NCBI RefSeq assembly: GCF_901000735.1
Contig: NC_081542.1
Location: forward strand, 48,958,993 to 49,022,992
Direction of reading: 5' to 3'
Source of the DNA: Corylus avellana
Taxonomy: Eukaryota; Streptophyta; Magnoliopsida; Fagales; Betulaceae
DNA length: 64,000 nt
Positions within the stretch are counted from its first letter, which is position 1. Each line of letters starts with the position of its first letter. The notes under the pieces were generated by a model that was not told where the DNA came from, made no database searches, and saw only the letters and a program-made list of their open reading frames with translations. Below, piece after piece: positions 48,562 through 59,014 of the stretch. Position numbers and translations under genes: made by a program.

Positions 48562-48610
48562 CCAAATCCTCCCTTGTATACCCTTAAATGATCGAATGCG
48601 GGATCTATCA

Positions 48611-48680
48611 ATTACATCCTAAAATAAAGTTAATTAGCAACTGTCTCCCTCTAGTAATTAACTTTATTTTAGGATGTAAT
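48611..48680. repeat. Perfect 26-bp hairpin at the LINE 5' junction
   Basis: Arms 48611-48636 and 48655-48680 are perfect reverse complements; the 18-nt loop is GCAACTGTCTCCCTCTAG. The loop with its flanking bases carries the LINE target sequence in inverted orientation. Confidence 0.9.
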
Positions 48681-48716
48681 TTTGTCATAGAAGATTTATT
48701 AAGGCGTAATAATCAA

Positions 48717-48819
48717 CAGGAAAATATCCAATTAGTTATAGTGGAGAGGTATTTTTGTCCCTTCAAAAAATGAAAAGACAAAAATACCCCTCCACTATAA
48801 TTAACTGGATATTCTCCAG
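48717..48819. repeat. Second, imperfect hairpin of about 43-bp arms
   Basis: Arms 48717-48759 and 48777-48819 pair with a few mismatches around a 17-nt loop. Possibly a small foldback element; miRNA-like structure cannot be excluded but nothing supports expression. Confidence 0.65.
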
Positions 48820-49427
48820 TTCAAATTTCCTAGGTGATAGTGACTTGGCTTAATTAGTCTATTCACATTTAGCCAAAAAGTTAAATGGTCTCTACTTTGC
48901 TTAATTAACCATAAAAATTAAATGACTCATAGTCTATTCTCTTTCATTCGATTTCTCTTGTGCGGAGGCCAGTGGTAAATAAGGGAATAGAATGCATCTC
49001 CATTTCATGATCCATTTTAGGATTTCGTAATCACGCTAATCTCTATCATGATTCTTGGTGCAAAATACCACCAGAACGTCAAAAAATATTAAAATAGCGT
49101 ATTAGAGTGAGTTATATTGTTTGAGTAGATGCTATTTACTACATATTATGTAATAGTTTTGCCCATCGTTTTTTTTAATTATCATATCAACAACTACAAA
49201 AATGATGATTAATTTAAGTGATTATTTTTCTAATGAAATACACATTCTGTTGGGTGGTCTTGGCTTCTTTCCACCCCCAAAACCTAGCTCCAATGGTGAG
49301 GTTTTCCTCACAATTATAAATAGGATAAGCCCAACACATTCATCGTACTAAACAAGGCTTAAAATTTATGACACTTGTATATTACGTACATGGTGGCAGT
49401 AGTATCCACTAATTCAGCACAAACAGT
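48820..49427. other. 3' flank of gene H, no gene recognised
   Basis: AT-rich DNA. The stretch near 48840-48930 resembles 37220-37290, another cluster flank. Confidence 0.45.
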
Positions 49428-50168
49428 TCAAACGGATAAATGTGAGGTCTGTGGTGCAGCCATGGAATACAAATCTTCTCTCTCTGGTTTGTGCTTGGTG
49501 GAACCGGGTAACTGAAGTCGAGGACAATTGAAGGAATTAGACAAGCCTGGAAACCATTTACTCCAAGGAATTGCCTGAGTTATCTTCTTGAGCAAGTACT
49601 TGTAAGCTCTTGTCAGAGAGACATAGAGGGGGAGATATGATATTGCGAAGATACCGACTGGAAGGAAAGAAAGGGAATATAGTACAACTTTCGTCCAGCT
49701 TTGTTTACTACGTATCATGAGAACGATTGTTGCAGCAAATGCTATCATCATCATCGACACAGAGAGAAACAGAAATGTGACTCCAAGCATCAGCTTATTA
49801 AGAAGCGAATGCCTAAAATCATCCAAACGATATGGGGATGTGAGGATTGAAAGAAATATAACCACTGACGTCAAAGCGCTTGCAAGGGAGAGCACATCAG
49901 CCGCTGTGAAAACCACAAAGAAAGGTTGATAGAGAAGGACAGGGACCCCAGTACTCTGATTTGGACCTCCTGGTATTGTGTAGGCTGCGGCAAAGGCAAC
50001 TGTTGCAATCAGAACTGCCACGATGGAGCATCCCTCTGCTGTCTTCTTGAGCCATTCTTTGGCTTCATTTCGGAGATCTTTGTAGGTATTTGCAAATAAG
50101 CCTTCAGCAGTCTGCTTCTCATTGTTCCGATGATCAATAAAATGGGCTTTTGTGACTGCCTTCACGCG
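49428..50168 (-). CDS. Gene H: orphan PGG-domain last exon
   Basis: Begins after a splice acceptor (GTGTGCAG, G at 50169) with RVKAVTKAHFIDHRNNEKQTAEG and runs 741 nt to a stop, 246 residues. The PGG signature is AYTIPGGPNQ after the first helix; three more hydrophobic helices follow (FFVVFTAADVLSLASAL, LMLGVTFLFLSVSMMMIAFA, VVLYSLSFLPVGIFAISYLP) and a hydrophilic tail ending SHLSV. It belongs to the C/D subgroup (HFIDHRNN, FLSILTSPYRLDDF). No ankyrin exon precedes it: a CACTA end starts 36 bp upstream in the intron and transposon DNA continues to the 54903 gap. Undamaged, but useful only if 5' exons lie beyond the transposon nest. Confidence 0.8.
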   Translation of the reverse strand, partial: RVKAVTKAHFIDHRNNEKQTAEGLFANTYKDLRNEAKEWLKKTAEGCSIVAVLIATVAFAAAYTIPGGPNQSTGVPVLLYQPFFVVFTAADVLSLASALTSVVIFLSILTSPYRLDDFRHSLLNKLMLGVTFLFLSVSMMMIAFAATIVLMIRSKQSWTKVVLYSLSFLPVGIFAISYLPLYVSLTRAYKYLLKKITQAIPWSKWFPGLSNSFNCPRLQLPGSTKHKPEREDLYSMAAPQTSHLSV

Positions 50169-50204
50169 CTGCACACAAAAGTACATACATAACAACCATG
50201 GACG

Positions 50205-51412
50205 CACTACAAGAAAGTTGTTCATTAGGGGCGACTTATTAGGGGCGACTAAAAAGTCGCCCCTAATACTCAACTATTAGGGGCGACTTTGAAAGTCGTC
50301 CCTAATAGTTCAGTATTAGCGTCCACCTAATAGCCGACGCTAATAATGGGTCGAAAATTGCACTATTAGCGTCCACTTTATAGTGGACGCTAATAAGTCG
50401 ACCCTAATACACGCGCGGGAATTATCCGAGGGGCGTGAAAAATTTAAGCGGCAAAAAAAAAACTTTTAGGGTCCATAATAGTCGACCCTAATAATTAACA
50501 AATAGCGTCCACTTAGGTGGACGCTATAAGCTGGGAAAAAAAAAAAACAAAAAAAAAATCACAAAAAAGTTCAATAGGGTCGACTCTAAAAGTCGACCCT
50601 AATGCTTATGTATTAGGGTCGACAAAAGTCGACCCTAAAGAGTCCGTAGTAAAATAAGAAAAAATTAAAAAAATTAAAATAGATGACTAATAACGTCCAC
50701 TCTAAGTGGACGCTGAAGATACATCATTAGGGTCGACTCTAAAAGTCGACCCTAATGCTTATGTATTAGGGTCGACAAAAGTCGACCCTAAAGAGTCCGT
50801 AGTAAAATAAAAAAAGTTAAAAAAATTAAAATAGATGACTAATAGCGTCCACTCTAAGTGGACGCTGAAGATACATCATTAGGGTCGACTCTAAAAGTCG
50901 ACCCTAATGCTTATGTATTAGGGTCGACAAAAGTCGACCCTAAAGAGTCCGTAGTAAAATAAAAAAAAGTTAAAAAAATTAAAATAGATGACTAATAGCG
51001 TCCACTCTAAGTGGACGCTGAAGATACATCATTAGGGTCGACTCTAAGAGTCGACCCTAATGCTTATGTATTAGGGTCGACAAAAGTCGACCCTAAAGAG
51101 TCCGTAGTAAAATAAAAAAAAATTAAAAAAATTAAAATAGATGACTAATAGCGTCCACCCTAAGTGGACGCTGAAGATATATCATTAGGGTCGACTTTAA
51201 AAGTCGACCCTAATGCTTATGTATTATGGTCGACTTTTGTCGACCCTAAAGAGTCGGTTGTAAATAAAAAATAAAAAATAAAATTAAAATATATGACTAA
51301 TACCGTCCACTCCAAGTGGACGCTGAAGATAAAATTAAAATTAATAGTCGACCCTAATGCTTATGTATTAGGGTCGATAAAAGTCGACCCTAAAGAGTCC
51401 GTAGTAAAATAA
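50205..51412. mobile_element. CACTA (En/Spm-like) terminus with subterminal hairpin array
   Basis: Opens with CACTACAAGAAAG, the classic plant CACTA end. The next 1.2 kb is packed with short palindromes built on TTAGGGGCGAC, TTAGGGTCGAC and TTAGCGTCCAC with their complements. From about 50575 they form a tandem array of about 152-153 bp (GCGTCCAC words at 50693, 50845, 50998, 51151 and 51303). Subterminal repeats of this sort bind the element's own DNA-binding protein in known CACTA systems. The opposite terminus and transposase were not found; the insertion is in the intron upstream of the H exon. Confidence 0.8.
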
Positions 51413-51428
51413 AAAAAAAATAATCCAT

Positions 51429-51729
51429 CTGTTATTGCGATCGATCGCACACAATGTGCGATCGATCGCAGTAACAGAATGTTGAAATCCAATATTCGAT
51501 TACTGCGATCGATCGCAACCATGGTGCGACCGATCGCAACAGCAGAAAGTTGGAATCAAACTTTCTGTTACTGCGATCGATCGCACATTGTGTGCAATCG
51601 ATCGCAGTAACAGAATGTTGGTATCAAACTTTCTGTTATTGCGATCGGTCGCACACAAGGTGCGATCAATCGCAGTAACAGAAAGTTTGATTCCAACTTT
51701 CTGTTATTGCAATCGACCGCACCCATGCA
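51429..51729. repeat. 68-bp tandem array of GCGATCGATCGC palindromes
   Basis: Units begin near 51429, 51497, 51565, 51633 and 51701 (4.5 copies). Each unit is a hairpin with two copies or variants of TGCGATCGATCGCA around a short spacer and CTGTTA/TAACAG arms. The same palindromes occur beyond the transposon gene at 53876-53991. Confidence 0.85.
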
Positions 51730-52304
51730 AAAAAGCTCAAATATATATATATATTTTATTGCTGCCCAATAACATCTACTAAAATTGTGTATATATATAT
51801 CACTGCATTATTTAAAATTTTTAAATAAAGTGACACAATATGCACCGTCGATTCCATCCTCCTAAAGAAAGATTTTAAATTGTATATATTTGCCATTTGG
51901 TTAGTTGTTACATATGGACTAATTTGAAGAGTTAATTCTCATTTCATAATTCATATTAAATTTTACAGATCTAATAGTGTATATATATTATATGATGAAT
52001 ATATTGATACCTTATGGAAAGATTTTACACTGTTAAATATAACAAAATAAAATCTAAACCGTAAAATAATTCATCTCAGTTTTAAGTGAAAATATATTGA
52101 TACCTTGCAATTCAAAAACCATCTATGATGTGCAAATACGGGGTCATTCCCATAAGAAAACACAAAAGCAAGTCAAAAGAAACAAAACTAAAGACAAATA
52201 AAAAGATTAACTTAAAACATACTAAACAAAATAAAAAGGGTAAACTATGGGGTGCCTCCCATGAGCGCTAAGTTTAATGTCTTCAGCCAGACGATAGTCC
52301 CTGC
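51730..52304. other. Non-coding part of the transposon nest
   Basis: AT-rich DNA; 52240-52300 (GGGGTGCCTCCCATGAGCGCTAAG-like) resembles sequence common next to plant Gypsy-type elements. No gene. Confidence 0.45.
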
Positions 52305-53429
52305 TTACTGTTGTCTAGAAGATGATGCTCCTGCAGATGGTGGTGGCAACCGGTTGACAATGGACTGCATCAATTCTTCTAAGGCGCCTAGGCGTTTGTC
52401 CATTGATTCGTTATTTTTCCGAGCCTCCTTTCTTTGGCCAGCCAACTCTCTCCGAAGGCCCGCTATTTCTTCACTAACTGAGCGGTTTCGTGCTTCACGA
52501 AAAATTCTCGGGGCCTCCTCCTCAGCTGCCTCTGAATCAACTATTGGTTCATCTTCGGCCATTGGCTCGGCCTCATACTCTTCCGCAGCAGCTGCTGGTG
52601 CTGGAGCTACCTGGGGCATGTGGGAGAGGCTCTTGTTCCATTGGCGAATGCCAAATATGGGAGTAGTAGTGACTGGTTCATCAGCTGCGGTACCCTTGAC
52701 GCCTTTCTTCCGGAGGATGTAGGAGATTAAGTATGGGAAAGGCAACCCCCATGAATGTGTGGACCCCGCTCCTCCAACGTGCACCCCATTCCAAAATTTG
52801 TAAATTTGCCTCCAAATTATGTCGGGAATGGAGTACCAAGCACCTTTATGGAAGGCGTAGAGTGCTTGAAGAAATTGATCCCGCCTCTGACTTTTGTGCC
52901 CCAAGGGAAACGCATTACGGTGTAATACGGAGTCCACAAACCAAAGCCGTTGAGGTAGCTTTGATCGGCTGGCGGCATTATGGTGGGCATCGGCATACAT
53001 CCCTTCGCACATGTCGTCAATAATTTCCGCCACGTAGAAGCTGTCCGGTTGGTCAGCAAGTTGTGCGGCTTCTGGAGGTTGCTCATCATTGCATTGAAGG
53101 GCAGCAGCAATGTCGGCCCGTGTTATGTCAATAGCTTTGCCTTGCACTTTCGAAGAGAGGGCAGCTATGTTCCTGCAGTCATGATATAGGTGGACATAAA
53201 ACTCGATCACCAATTTTCTGTAAGCAGTGGGGGTGACCGGCTTGAAAAGCTTCTTTAGCCCCCGTCGCTTGAACTCGGCGACCGCCCATTGAGTCCCCTC
53301 AAGATTTTCAAAGTCTTCGCGAATGGCGAAAGTGGTCTCAAATAGCAGCTCCCGTTCCTCAAAAGTGGGCGGGGGAGAAGTGGCTCGGGTATCAGACCCT
53401 CGGGAGGACGAAGCTCGAGTTCTTGGCAT
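52305..53429 (-). CDS. Putative plant transposon protein (PF20167/Transposase_32-like)
   Basis: A single uninterrupted frame of 374 codons. N-terminus MPRTRASSSRGSDTRATSPPP is basic and Ser/Pro-rich. The middle has the family's layout: WAVAEFKRRGLKKLFKP, a block on a mobile arm (YRKLVIEFYVHLYHD), KVQGKAIDITRADIAAALQC, then GAWYSIPDIIWRQIYKFWNG and LPFPYLISYILRKKGVKG. The C-terminus is acidic followed by a predicted coiled coil (EEIAGLRRELAGQRKEARKN...MDKRLGALEELMQSI). The family is found in plant mobile elements, often near Gypsy-type retrotransposons, and its biochemical role is not established. It lies between two sets of GCGATCGATCGC palindromes. The ATG at 53429 is the first in frame and gives the typical MPRTR start. 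Confidence 0.72.
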   Translation of the reverse strand: MPRTRASSSRGSDTRATSPPPTFEERELLFETTFAIREDFENLEGTQWAVAEFKRRGLKKLFKPVTPTAYRKLVIEFYVHLYHDCRNIAALSSKVQGKAIDITRADIAAALQCNDEQPPEAAQLADQPDSFYVAEIIDDMCEGMYADAHHNAASRSKLPQRLWFVDSVLHRNAFPLGHKSQRRDQFLQALYAFHKGAWYSIPDIIWRQIYKFWNGVHVGGAGSTHSWGLPFPYLISYILRKKGVKGTAADEPVTTTPIFGIRQWNKSLSHMPQVAPAPAAAAEEYEAEPMAEDEPIVDSEAAEEEAPRIFREARNRSVSEEIAGLRRELAGQRKEARKNNESMDKRLGALEELMQSIVNRLPPPSAGASSSRQQ

Positions 53430-53875
53430 GATGAGCGTGATTGGGGACTTTTGTCGAACACCTGGCGTGCACTAGAGATAGGCAAAATTGCAAAACAACA
53501 CAACTTCGCTCAAAACCCCCTGCAAAAACATCCAAACCCAACCACAACAAAGCAATGTGGGTGGATGAACACCCACAATTGCAGAAATATGAGAAAAAAA
53601 AAATCTCGTGAAGGTGCTCGTGGTTGGGGTGTTGATGGGAATGGGGAATGGGGTGTAAAGTACTAGAGGTGGTGAAAACGTACCTGGTATGGTTGCCGGA
53701 GAAGACAACCGTGTGGTGGTTGTGTGGTAGAAGTGATTGGCAATGGTGGACGAATTAGTTGTGCCGGAGGTGCGTGGACCAAGCGTTGGAGAGGTGTACG
53801 GCGCAGTGGGGAGAAGGAAATTTTTGTGGGGGTGGGGGGAAAGTGACCTAAAATAGGTCACGTGGTGTGCTGTCC
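53430..53875. other. Upstream of the transposon protein gene
   Basis: Presumed leader of the 53429-52305 gene. Minus-strand open frames here are Pro/Thr/Ser-rich and look non-coding. Nothing else recognised. Confidence 0.4.
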
Positions 53876-53991
53876 GAGTGCGATCGATCGCACACCTAGT
53901 GCGATCGATCGCACTCGGCCAAGGATCCGCGTGTTGATTCTGTGATTGCGATCGATCGCACCCAATGTGCGATCGATCGCAATCACAGAAT
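53876..53991. repeat. Two GCGATCGATCGC hairpins
   Basis: Two successive foldbacks, each with two TGCGATCGATCGCA words (53876-53920 and 53940-53991), of the same type as the 51429-51729 array. Confidence 0.85.
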
Positions 53992-54340
53992 CACCATACA
54001 TACATACATATATATATATATATTTATATTTTATGCAATTATTATTTTTTTTAATTTTTATTGCATAATGTACAACAACTTCGATTATGATATGATCAAA
54101 TGTGAGATCAAACTTGAAACAATTGAAATTGAATGTTTGATTAGACATCCAATTGGTCCAACCTAGTGCATTCGTAAGATCGATCGTGATAACATCAAAT
54201 AATCGAACAAAATTCAAACAAATTAAATGTTCGATCGAACATTGAATTGAACTCTAAGCATTTTCTATTATATTAGTGCATTACTTAAATTGATCGGGAT
54301 ACAATCAATAAAACTTGACATGATTGAAGGTTCAATCAAA

Positions 54341-54505
54341 CATCTGGTCAATCCTAATGAATTAGTTCGATTGATCGCGATATGATTAAATGATCGATCA
54401 AACATCCGGTCGATCCTAATGAATTAGTTCGATTGATCGCGATATGATTAAATGATCGATCAAACATTCGGTCGATCCTAATGAATTAGTTCGATTGATC
54501 GCACG
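54341..54505. repeat. 62-bp tandem repeat rich in GATCG
   Basis: Near-identical units start at 54341 (CATCTGGTCAATCC), 54403 (CATCCGGTCGATCC) and 54465 (CATTCGGTCGATCC), with GATTGATCGCGAT inside. They look like decayed relatives of the GCGATCGATCGC palindromes; more degenerate copies extend from about 54170. Confidence 0.8.
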
Positions 54506-54509
54506 GATA

Positions 54510-54902
54510 TCCTATTAGTGTTATAATTTATTTACTTCATTTTTGATCTATCAAACATCCGATCCGATCGATCCTAATAAACATACAAATTAGTGTCATA
54601 TTTATTTACTTCATTTTTTATTCTTTTTCACTTCTCTCATTCTATAATTCTAGTGCAATTTTTTCTTTTCTTTTTGAATTTCCCTTTATTGACAAATCAG
54701 GGCATCTGTCTCCAACACTAATCTAATATTCAACTGTCCACGTATCAGGCCATTTTTTTTATTTTTTTTTTAACAAAAATTTAAAAACAATAACAAAATA
54801 TCTCAATATATAAAATACTAAAACCTTAATTTTATATTATATTACAACCAAAGCAAAAAAATAAAACACACACACACACATTTTAAAAAATATTAAAATT
54901 TA
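54510..54902. other. AT-rich DNA, no gene recognised
   Basis: Low-complexity AT-rich sequence up to the gap. Confidence 0.5.
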
Positions 54903-55002
54903 NNNNNNNNNNNNNNNNNNNNNNNNNNNNNNNNNNNNNNNNNNNNNNNNNNNNNNNNNNNNNNNNNNNNNNNNNNNNNNNNNNNNNNNNNNNNNNNNNN
55001 NN
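54903..55002. other. Assembly gap (100 N)
   Basis: 100 N; the second arm of the inverted duplication starts directly after it. Confidence 0.99.
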
Positions 55003-55201
55003 AGGGTGGATTGGGCTTTAGAGACATTGAAATTTTTAATCAAGCCCTCCTAGCAAAACAAGGGTGGAGGCTTATTCAAAACCCGCACTTTTTGGTGGCT
55101 AAATTTTTTCAAGAGAAGTATTATCCTAGGGGTCTTTCTTGAGTTCCTCTTTGCGTAACAAACCCTCTTGTGCATGGTGGCGCATATGGTAAACTAAAAA
55201 A

Positions 55202-55886
55202 TGTTGGAAATTGCCTTGAATTAATCAAGCCGTGAATCCCACATGGGTCAAATGGTTGGTGGAGTTCACCAACCAAGCCGTCAAAGCAATAGTGAAAGGT
55301 TGTTGCACCAACCAAGCCGTCGGAGGAATAGTGCATGGTTGTTGCACCAACCATTCTCACCAACCCTTCTACACCTATATAAGGAGCATCAAGCTTCAAT
55401 GCTTCAAGTGTGCTAAGACAAGAAAAGTATAGAGAAAGAAAAAGAAGGAAAGGTTGAGAGAAAAAGGTATAGAGAGATAAGTCTAGTGTTAGGCATATAA
55501 GTATTGCAGATCACAACATAGAAGAGTTGTGTGCAATCTCTCTCTGAAATATCTCTTATAAAGTCTCCCCATTATTTTCTTCCAAAGTAGTGAAATCTCT
55601 GCAACTTGGTGGATGTAGGCAGTATTGGCCGAACCACATATAAATTTCTTGTCTTGTGTATGATTGTGCGTGTTTATAGTACTAATAAAAAATACATGTG
55701 TATGTTCTGTCTAAGAAAGATTGGATTTTAAGTGAGACCGGTGTGACTCCTCCAATCTTACCTAGGAACGTACCGAACTGTATCTTTGGTAAAAATACTA
55801 TTTACCGTACTTGTGTGTTGTTGTCTTCTTAACAGATTGGATCCCAAGATCCTGAAGAGGAATTAGTGGCGCCTAATTTCCTAACA
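55202..55886 (+). mobile_element. Solo LTR (685 bp), same family as 35917-36603
   Basis: Starts TGTTGGAAATTGCC, ends AATTTCCTAACA, flanked by AAAAA on both sides (55197-55201, 55887-55891). Arm 1 has the uninterrupted LINE sequence at this place (near 46475), so the insertion is private to arm 2. Confidence 0.85.
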
Positions 55887-56828
55887 AAAAACTACTCCAA
55901 GAGGGTATGATTTGGCGAGTGGGGGATGGGCGCTCCATAACGATCTGGGAAGACCGATGGGTAATGGCTCCAAGTATCTACAAAATCCAAAACAGCTACA
56001 TTCAGGAACTCTTTTCTGCAGAGGAGGCTGAACAAATCTGTTGAATGGTGATCAGTCCTAAGCGAAGAGGAGACCAGATGGTATGGGTTGGAACTACTAA
56101 TGGAGTCTATTCAGTTCGTAGTGGGTACCACCTTGCATCATCCATGTTGGAAAGGGAAGCAGGAACCTGTTCTAATAACAGCTACATCAGAGTTTTGGAG
56201 GGAGGTTTGGAATGTACGAGGTCCTAGTGTGGTGCTCATGTTCTTGTGGAATGCCTGTCACAACATTCTGCCAACTGGAGAGAATCTATACAGGAGGGGT
56301 ATTTTGAAGGATCCACTTTGTCTCATTTGTTGGTTGGAGACGAAATCGTTGGGCCACACCTTGTGGAGTTGTGCTTCCACACAAGATGTCTGGCTTGAAT
56401 GCAGTAAGAGTGCAGAGGAGAATTTTATGGAAATCTTTGAGAAGTTCACTCACAAATTGGACTCAGATGAACTGCAAATTTTTTCCGCCACCGTAAGACA
56501 AATTTGGCATTGCCGTAACATTGTGGTCCATGGGGGAGTTTTGACGTCTCTGGCGGCAGTTGTACGCGCAGCATGAGAGCAGGTCCAGGCGCACAACCAA
56601 GATTTGTTGGATTGGCAAGTAGGAGTTACGTCAAGGGTGAGACCCATAGACAACACTTGGCAAAAACCTCCCAAAGGTTATGTTAAAATAAATTGGGATG
56701 CAGCTGTTGATACACCTGGGAAAAGGATGGGAATGAGGATTATAGCCAAGGACCATGAAGGGAAGACTCTAGCAACTCTAAGTTCAACACAGAGATATAT
56801 CATGGACCCAGCCACAACGGAGGCGATA

Positions 56829-57187
56829 TGATGCAGATCAAGAAGGTTTCTGGACTTGGTGTCCAGACAGGCTTCCCCCGTGTTCGGACACGGCTGCGAT
56901 CTTGGAGTTATTGGAGTTAGTGTCTGAATAGGTCCCTTGGGGTATCCGGACAAGAGGTCTATAAATACATGCTTATAGCCTCTAGAAATGCAGTTTTGGA
57001 TTATTATTGAGTTTGTTTAATAAGAATTACTCATAATTGAGTTTTTTCTTTGTTTTCCTTCAAAACCTAGATAGCATCTAGCTTTTCAAAAAGATTTTTT
57101 AGATCTTTGATAGACTCAAGATCTATAAATACATATCCGCTGCTTAATGTTGTTATTCGTTGCAGTCCACTAAGTCACGTGGCATCA
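56829..57187 (+). mobile_element. Solo LTR nested in LINE RNase H, arm 2
   Basis: 359 bp with TGATGC...GCATCA ends, between ATTEAI and the rest of RNase H (KLGHRLGW). Flanks CGATA and CAATA. Shared with arm 1. Confidence 0.6.
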
Positions 57188-57545
57188 CAATAGTTACCTA
57201 GAAGGTGGTGAAACTCGGGCACCGGTTGGGGTGGAGGCACGTGATCCTGGAGGGAGATGCACTAGCTGTAGTCAACATGCTCAACAACGAAGATAAATGG
57301 ATGGGTGGCTATGGGGCAATGGTGCACGAGACGTAAATCCTGCTGTCTAGATTGTTGGAATGGAGGATGCTTCATATAAAAAGGAATTGAAGGGGAATTC
57401 AGTGGCCCACTGTTTAGCTAAGTTGGCATTTACACTATGCCAAGAACATATTTGGCATGAGAATTTCCCGTCCTGTATTAACGAGCTTGTACTTGCTAGG
57501 CAAGTTTCTCATTGATGAAATGAAATATGATTTTTTTCTCAAAAA

Positions 57546-58078
57546 AATTAGCAACTGTCACCCATATTTAAAAGTCGGATTAGATCATCTCCATTTTAAA
57601 CTATTTTATGGTCCAAATTAAATTTTATATATCAAATAATGTTTATATTATCAAATCATTTAAAACAAATCCTATATATATTCTTGACAGTCATGGAATA
57701 AAGTGATAGCGCTATAAATATTCCCTACAAAAGTAGCATCTCAATTATCCTTTATTTTATGCTTCTATTAATGGGGTTCGAATTTATGAGTTAGTTATGG
57801 TAGGTGCATATATATTATTCCCATTCCTTGTGAATTTCAGATCGACGTCAATAATTTGAGGCATCAGTACCACTGTTATAACAGGGCTCACAACATCATG
57901 CATGTGAGACACGAGATTCACAAGAGTCTTCCCTTACAAAAGTCCTAGAATAAAGGCTCCAACCATGCATGCATTTTCAGCACCTAATTTATTCTTTATT
58001 TTATGGCTGCCTTTACTAATTTAATAACGAAATAAAGTAGATCTCCTTTCCACTCTCTATTGACAGATCGATACCAGT
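57546..58078. other. 5' flank of gene G
   Basis: Collinear in reverse with 44276-44800 upstream of F; no gene. Confidence 0.6.
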
Positions 58079-58087
58079 CTATAAAAC
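58079..58087 (+). promoter_or_regulatory. TATA box of gene G
   Basis: CTATAAAAC about 100 nt before the ATG at 58183. A (GA)n leader (58153-58182) lies directly before the start codon. Confidence 0.62.
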
Positions 58088-58148
58088 ACACCATTGTCAC
58101 ACGCTCACAATGACGGTGTGAGACAAAACTTAACTCCATCCACGCAGC

Positions 58149-58186
<38 letters not shown>

Positions 58187-58885
58187 GGAGCGAGGAAGAG
58201 GCGGCAAGTCTTTTGAAGGAGTTATCAGGGCTGAAGGAGCCTTATCATGCGGCCATGGAGGGAGACTGGAAGGGCATGGAGAGCTTCTACAACAAATATC
58301 CCCACCGCCTTCTTGATCCTCTGACGATCGAAATGGACACTCCATTTCATATTGCAGCATATAGTGAAAGAACGGAGCAGCTCCGACATTAATTTATTGG
58401 TCTCCTAAAGGAACCCTCCAAAATATTCGCAGCCTCGTCTAAGCAGAACAGTCACGGTAACAATACTTTTCACGAGGTCGCCACAACCGGCAACATTGAA
58501 GCAGCAGACCACTTGATTAGTAAACTTCAGGAGACCGAACTCAAAACTCTACTCGAGGCCCGGAACCAACTAGGGGAAACCCCAGTGTATAGGGCTGGCG
58601 CCCTTGGCCAGTCATTTTTGCTCAAATATTTTGCTAAAAGAGTTGGCAATCTAAGTGATCACTTCCACAGAAATGACACCATGTCCGTTCTCCATATTGC
58701 TGTCATCGGCCAACACTTCAGTTCAGTATCTCTCTCTCTCTCGTCCACATGTACACATGAAAAAGAAAAGTTCTGATACATAAATTAATTGCAAGCTTAA
58801 CGGTTAATTTCTATCTTTCAATACAGTAACCGGCGCTTGGTTACTAGGAAAGGACAACGGACTTGGAGCAAGAAAGGGAATCAAT

Positions 58886-59014
58886 ACGTGAGGCTGAATG
58901 TTGTTGGAAAGATGTACCCCCTGATTGTATACGTGAGGCTGTGCTCTCAGAGCAAGTTGCTCTAGATGCTTGAATTTTAATGAGAAGTCTGCAGTTTATC
59001 AAAAAAAAAAAAAA
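58886..59014 (+). mobile_element. 5'-truncated LINE tail inserted in exon 2 of G
   Basis: The insert encodes the end of a LINE RNase H (REAECCWKDVPPDCIREAVL, stop), then a short 3' UTR and a run of 16 A. It is flanked by the 16-bp duplication AAGAAAGGGAATCAAT (58870-58885, 59015-59030). Gene F has the uninterrupted exon. Confidence 0.9.

Larger units (their letters stand above)
44803..48610 (-). mobile_element. 5'-truncated LINE fragment with nested insertions
   Basis: Minus-strand sequence from near 48610 to a T-rich tail near 44803-44840 encodes broken LINE ORF2 parts: the end of the reverse transcriptase (EERLNRWKENF, AGKEVLLKAVVQAIPTYTMS), a zinc-binding region (FWREVWNVRGPTVVLMFLW, GILQDPLRLICW, LGHTLWSCASAQDVW) and RNase H (KINWDAAVDTP...ATTEAI, interrupted). 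An hAT-like element (46924-48561) splits the reverse transcriptase and an LTR (45173-45530) splits RNase H. Without these inserts about 1.8 kb of LINE 3' end remains. The 3' flank reads ATTAGCAACTGTCTCCC on the minus strand. Confidence 0.82.
55003..57545 (+). mobile_element. LINE fragment, arm 2, with two LTR insertions
   Basis: Plus-strand counterpart of the fragment at 44803-46686. Begins inside the reverse transcriptase end (GLGFRDIEIFNQALLAKQGW, LVAKFFQEKYYPRGLS), then the zinc-binding region (VVLMFLWNACHNILPTG, GILKDPLCLICW, LGHTLWSCASTQDVW) and RNase H (KINWDAAVDTPGK...ATTEAI), ending in an A-run near 57540. Stops and frame changes occur throughout, and LTRs at 55202-55886 and 56829-57187 interrupt it. 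The 5' end is cut by the gap. Confidence 0.82.

Noticed and set aside
48717..48819. Possible microRNA precursor
   Set aside because: A long stem with few mismatches is as expected of a small foldback element; no expression or target evidence is available.
50560..51400. Repeated TTAGGG words suggest telomeric DNA
   Set aside because: They are part of TTAGGGTCGAC hairpins in a CACTA subterminal array. No uninterrupted TTTAGGG (plant telomere) repeats exist.
51429..51729. Regular repeat-spacer pattern resembling a CRISPR array
   Set aside because: This is a plant genome. The units are near-identical 68-bp palindromic tandem copies without unique spacers and without cas genes.
58150..58182. Upstream in-frame ATG of G giving an Arg-Glu repeat N-terminus
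   Set aside because: It translates the (GA)n leader. The MRSEEEA start at 58183 is the one shared with F.
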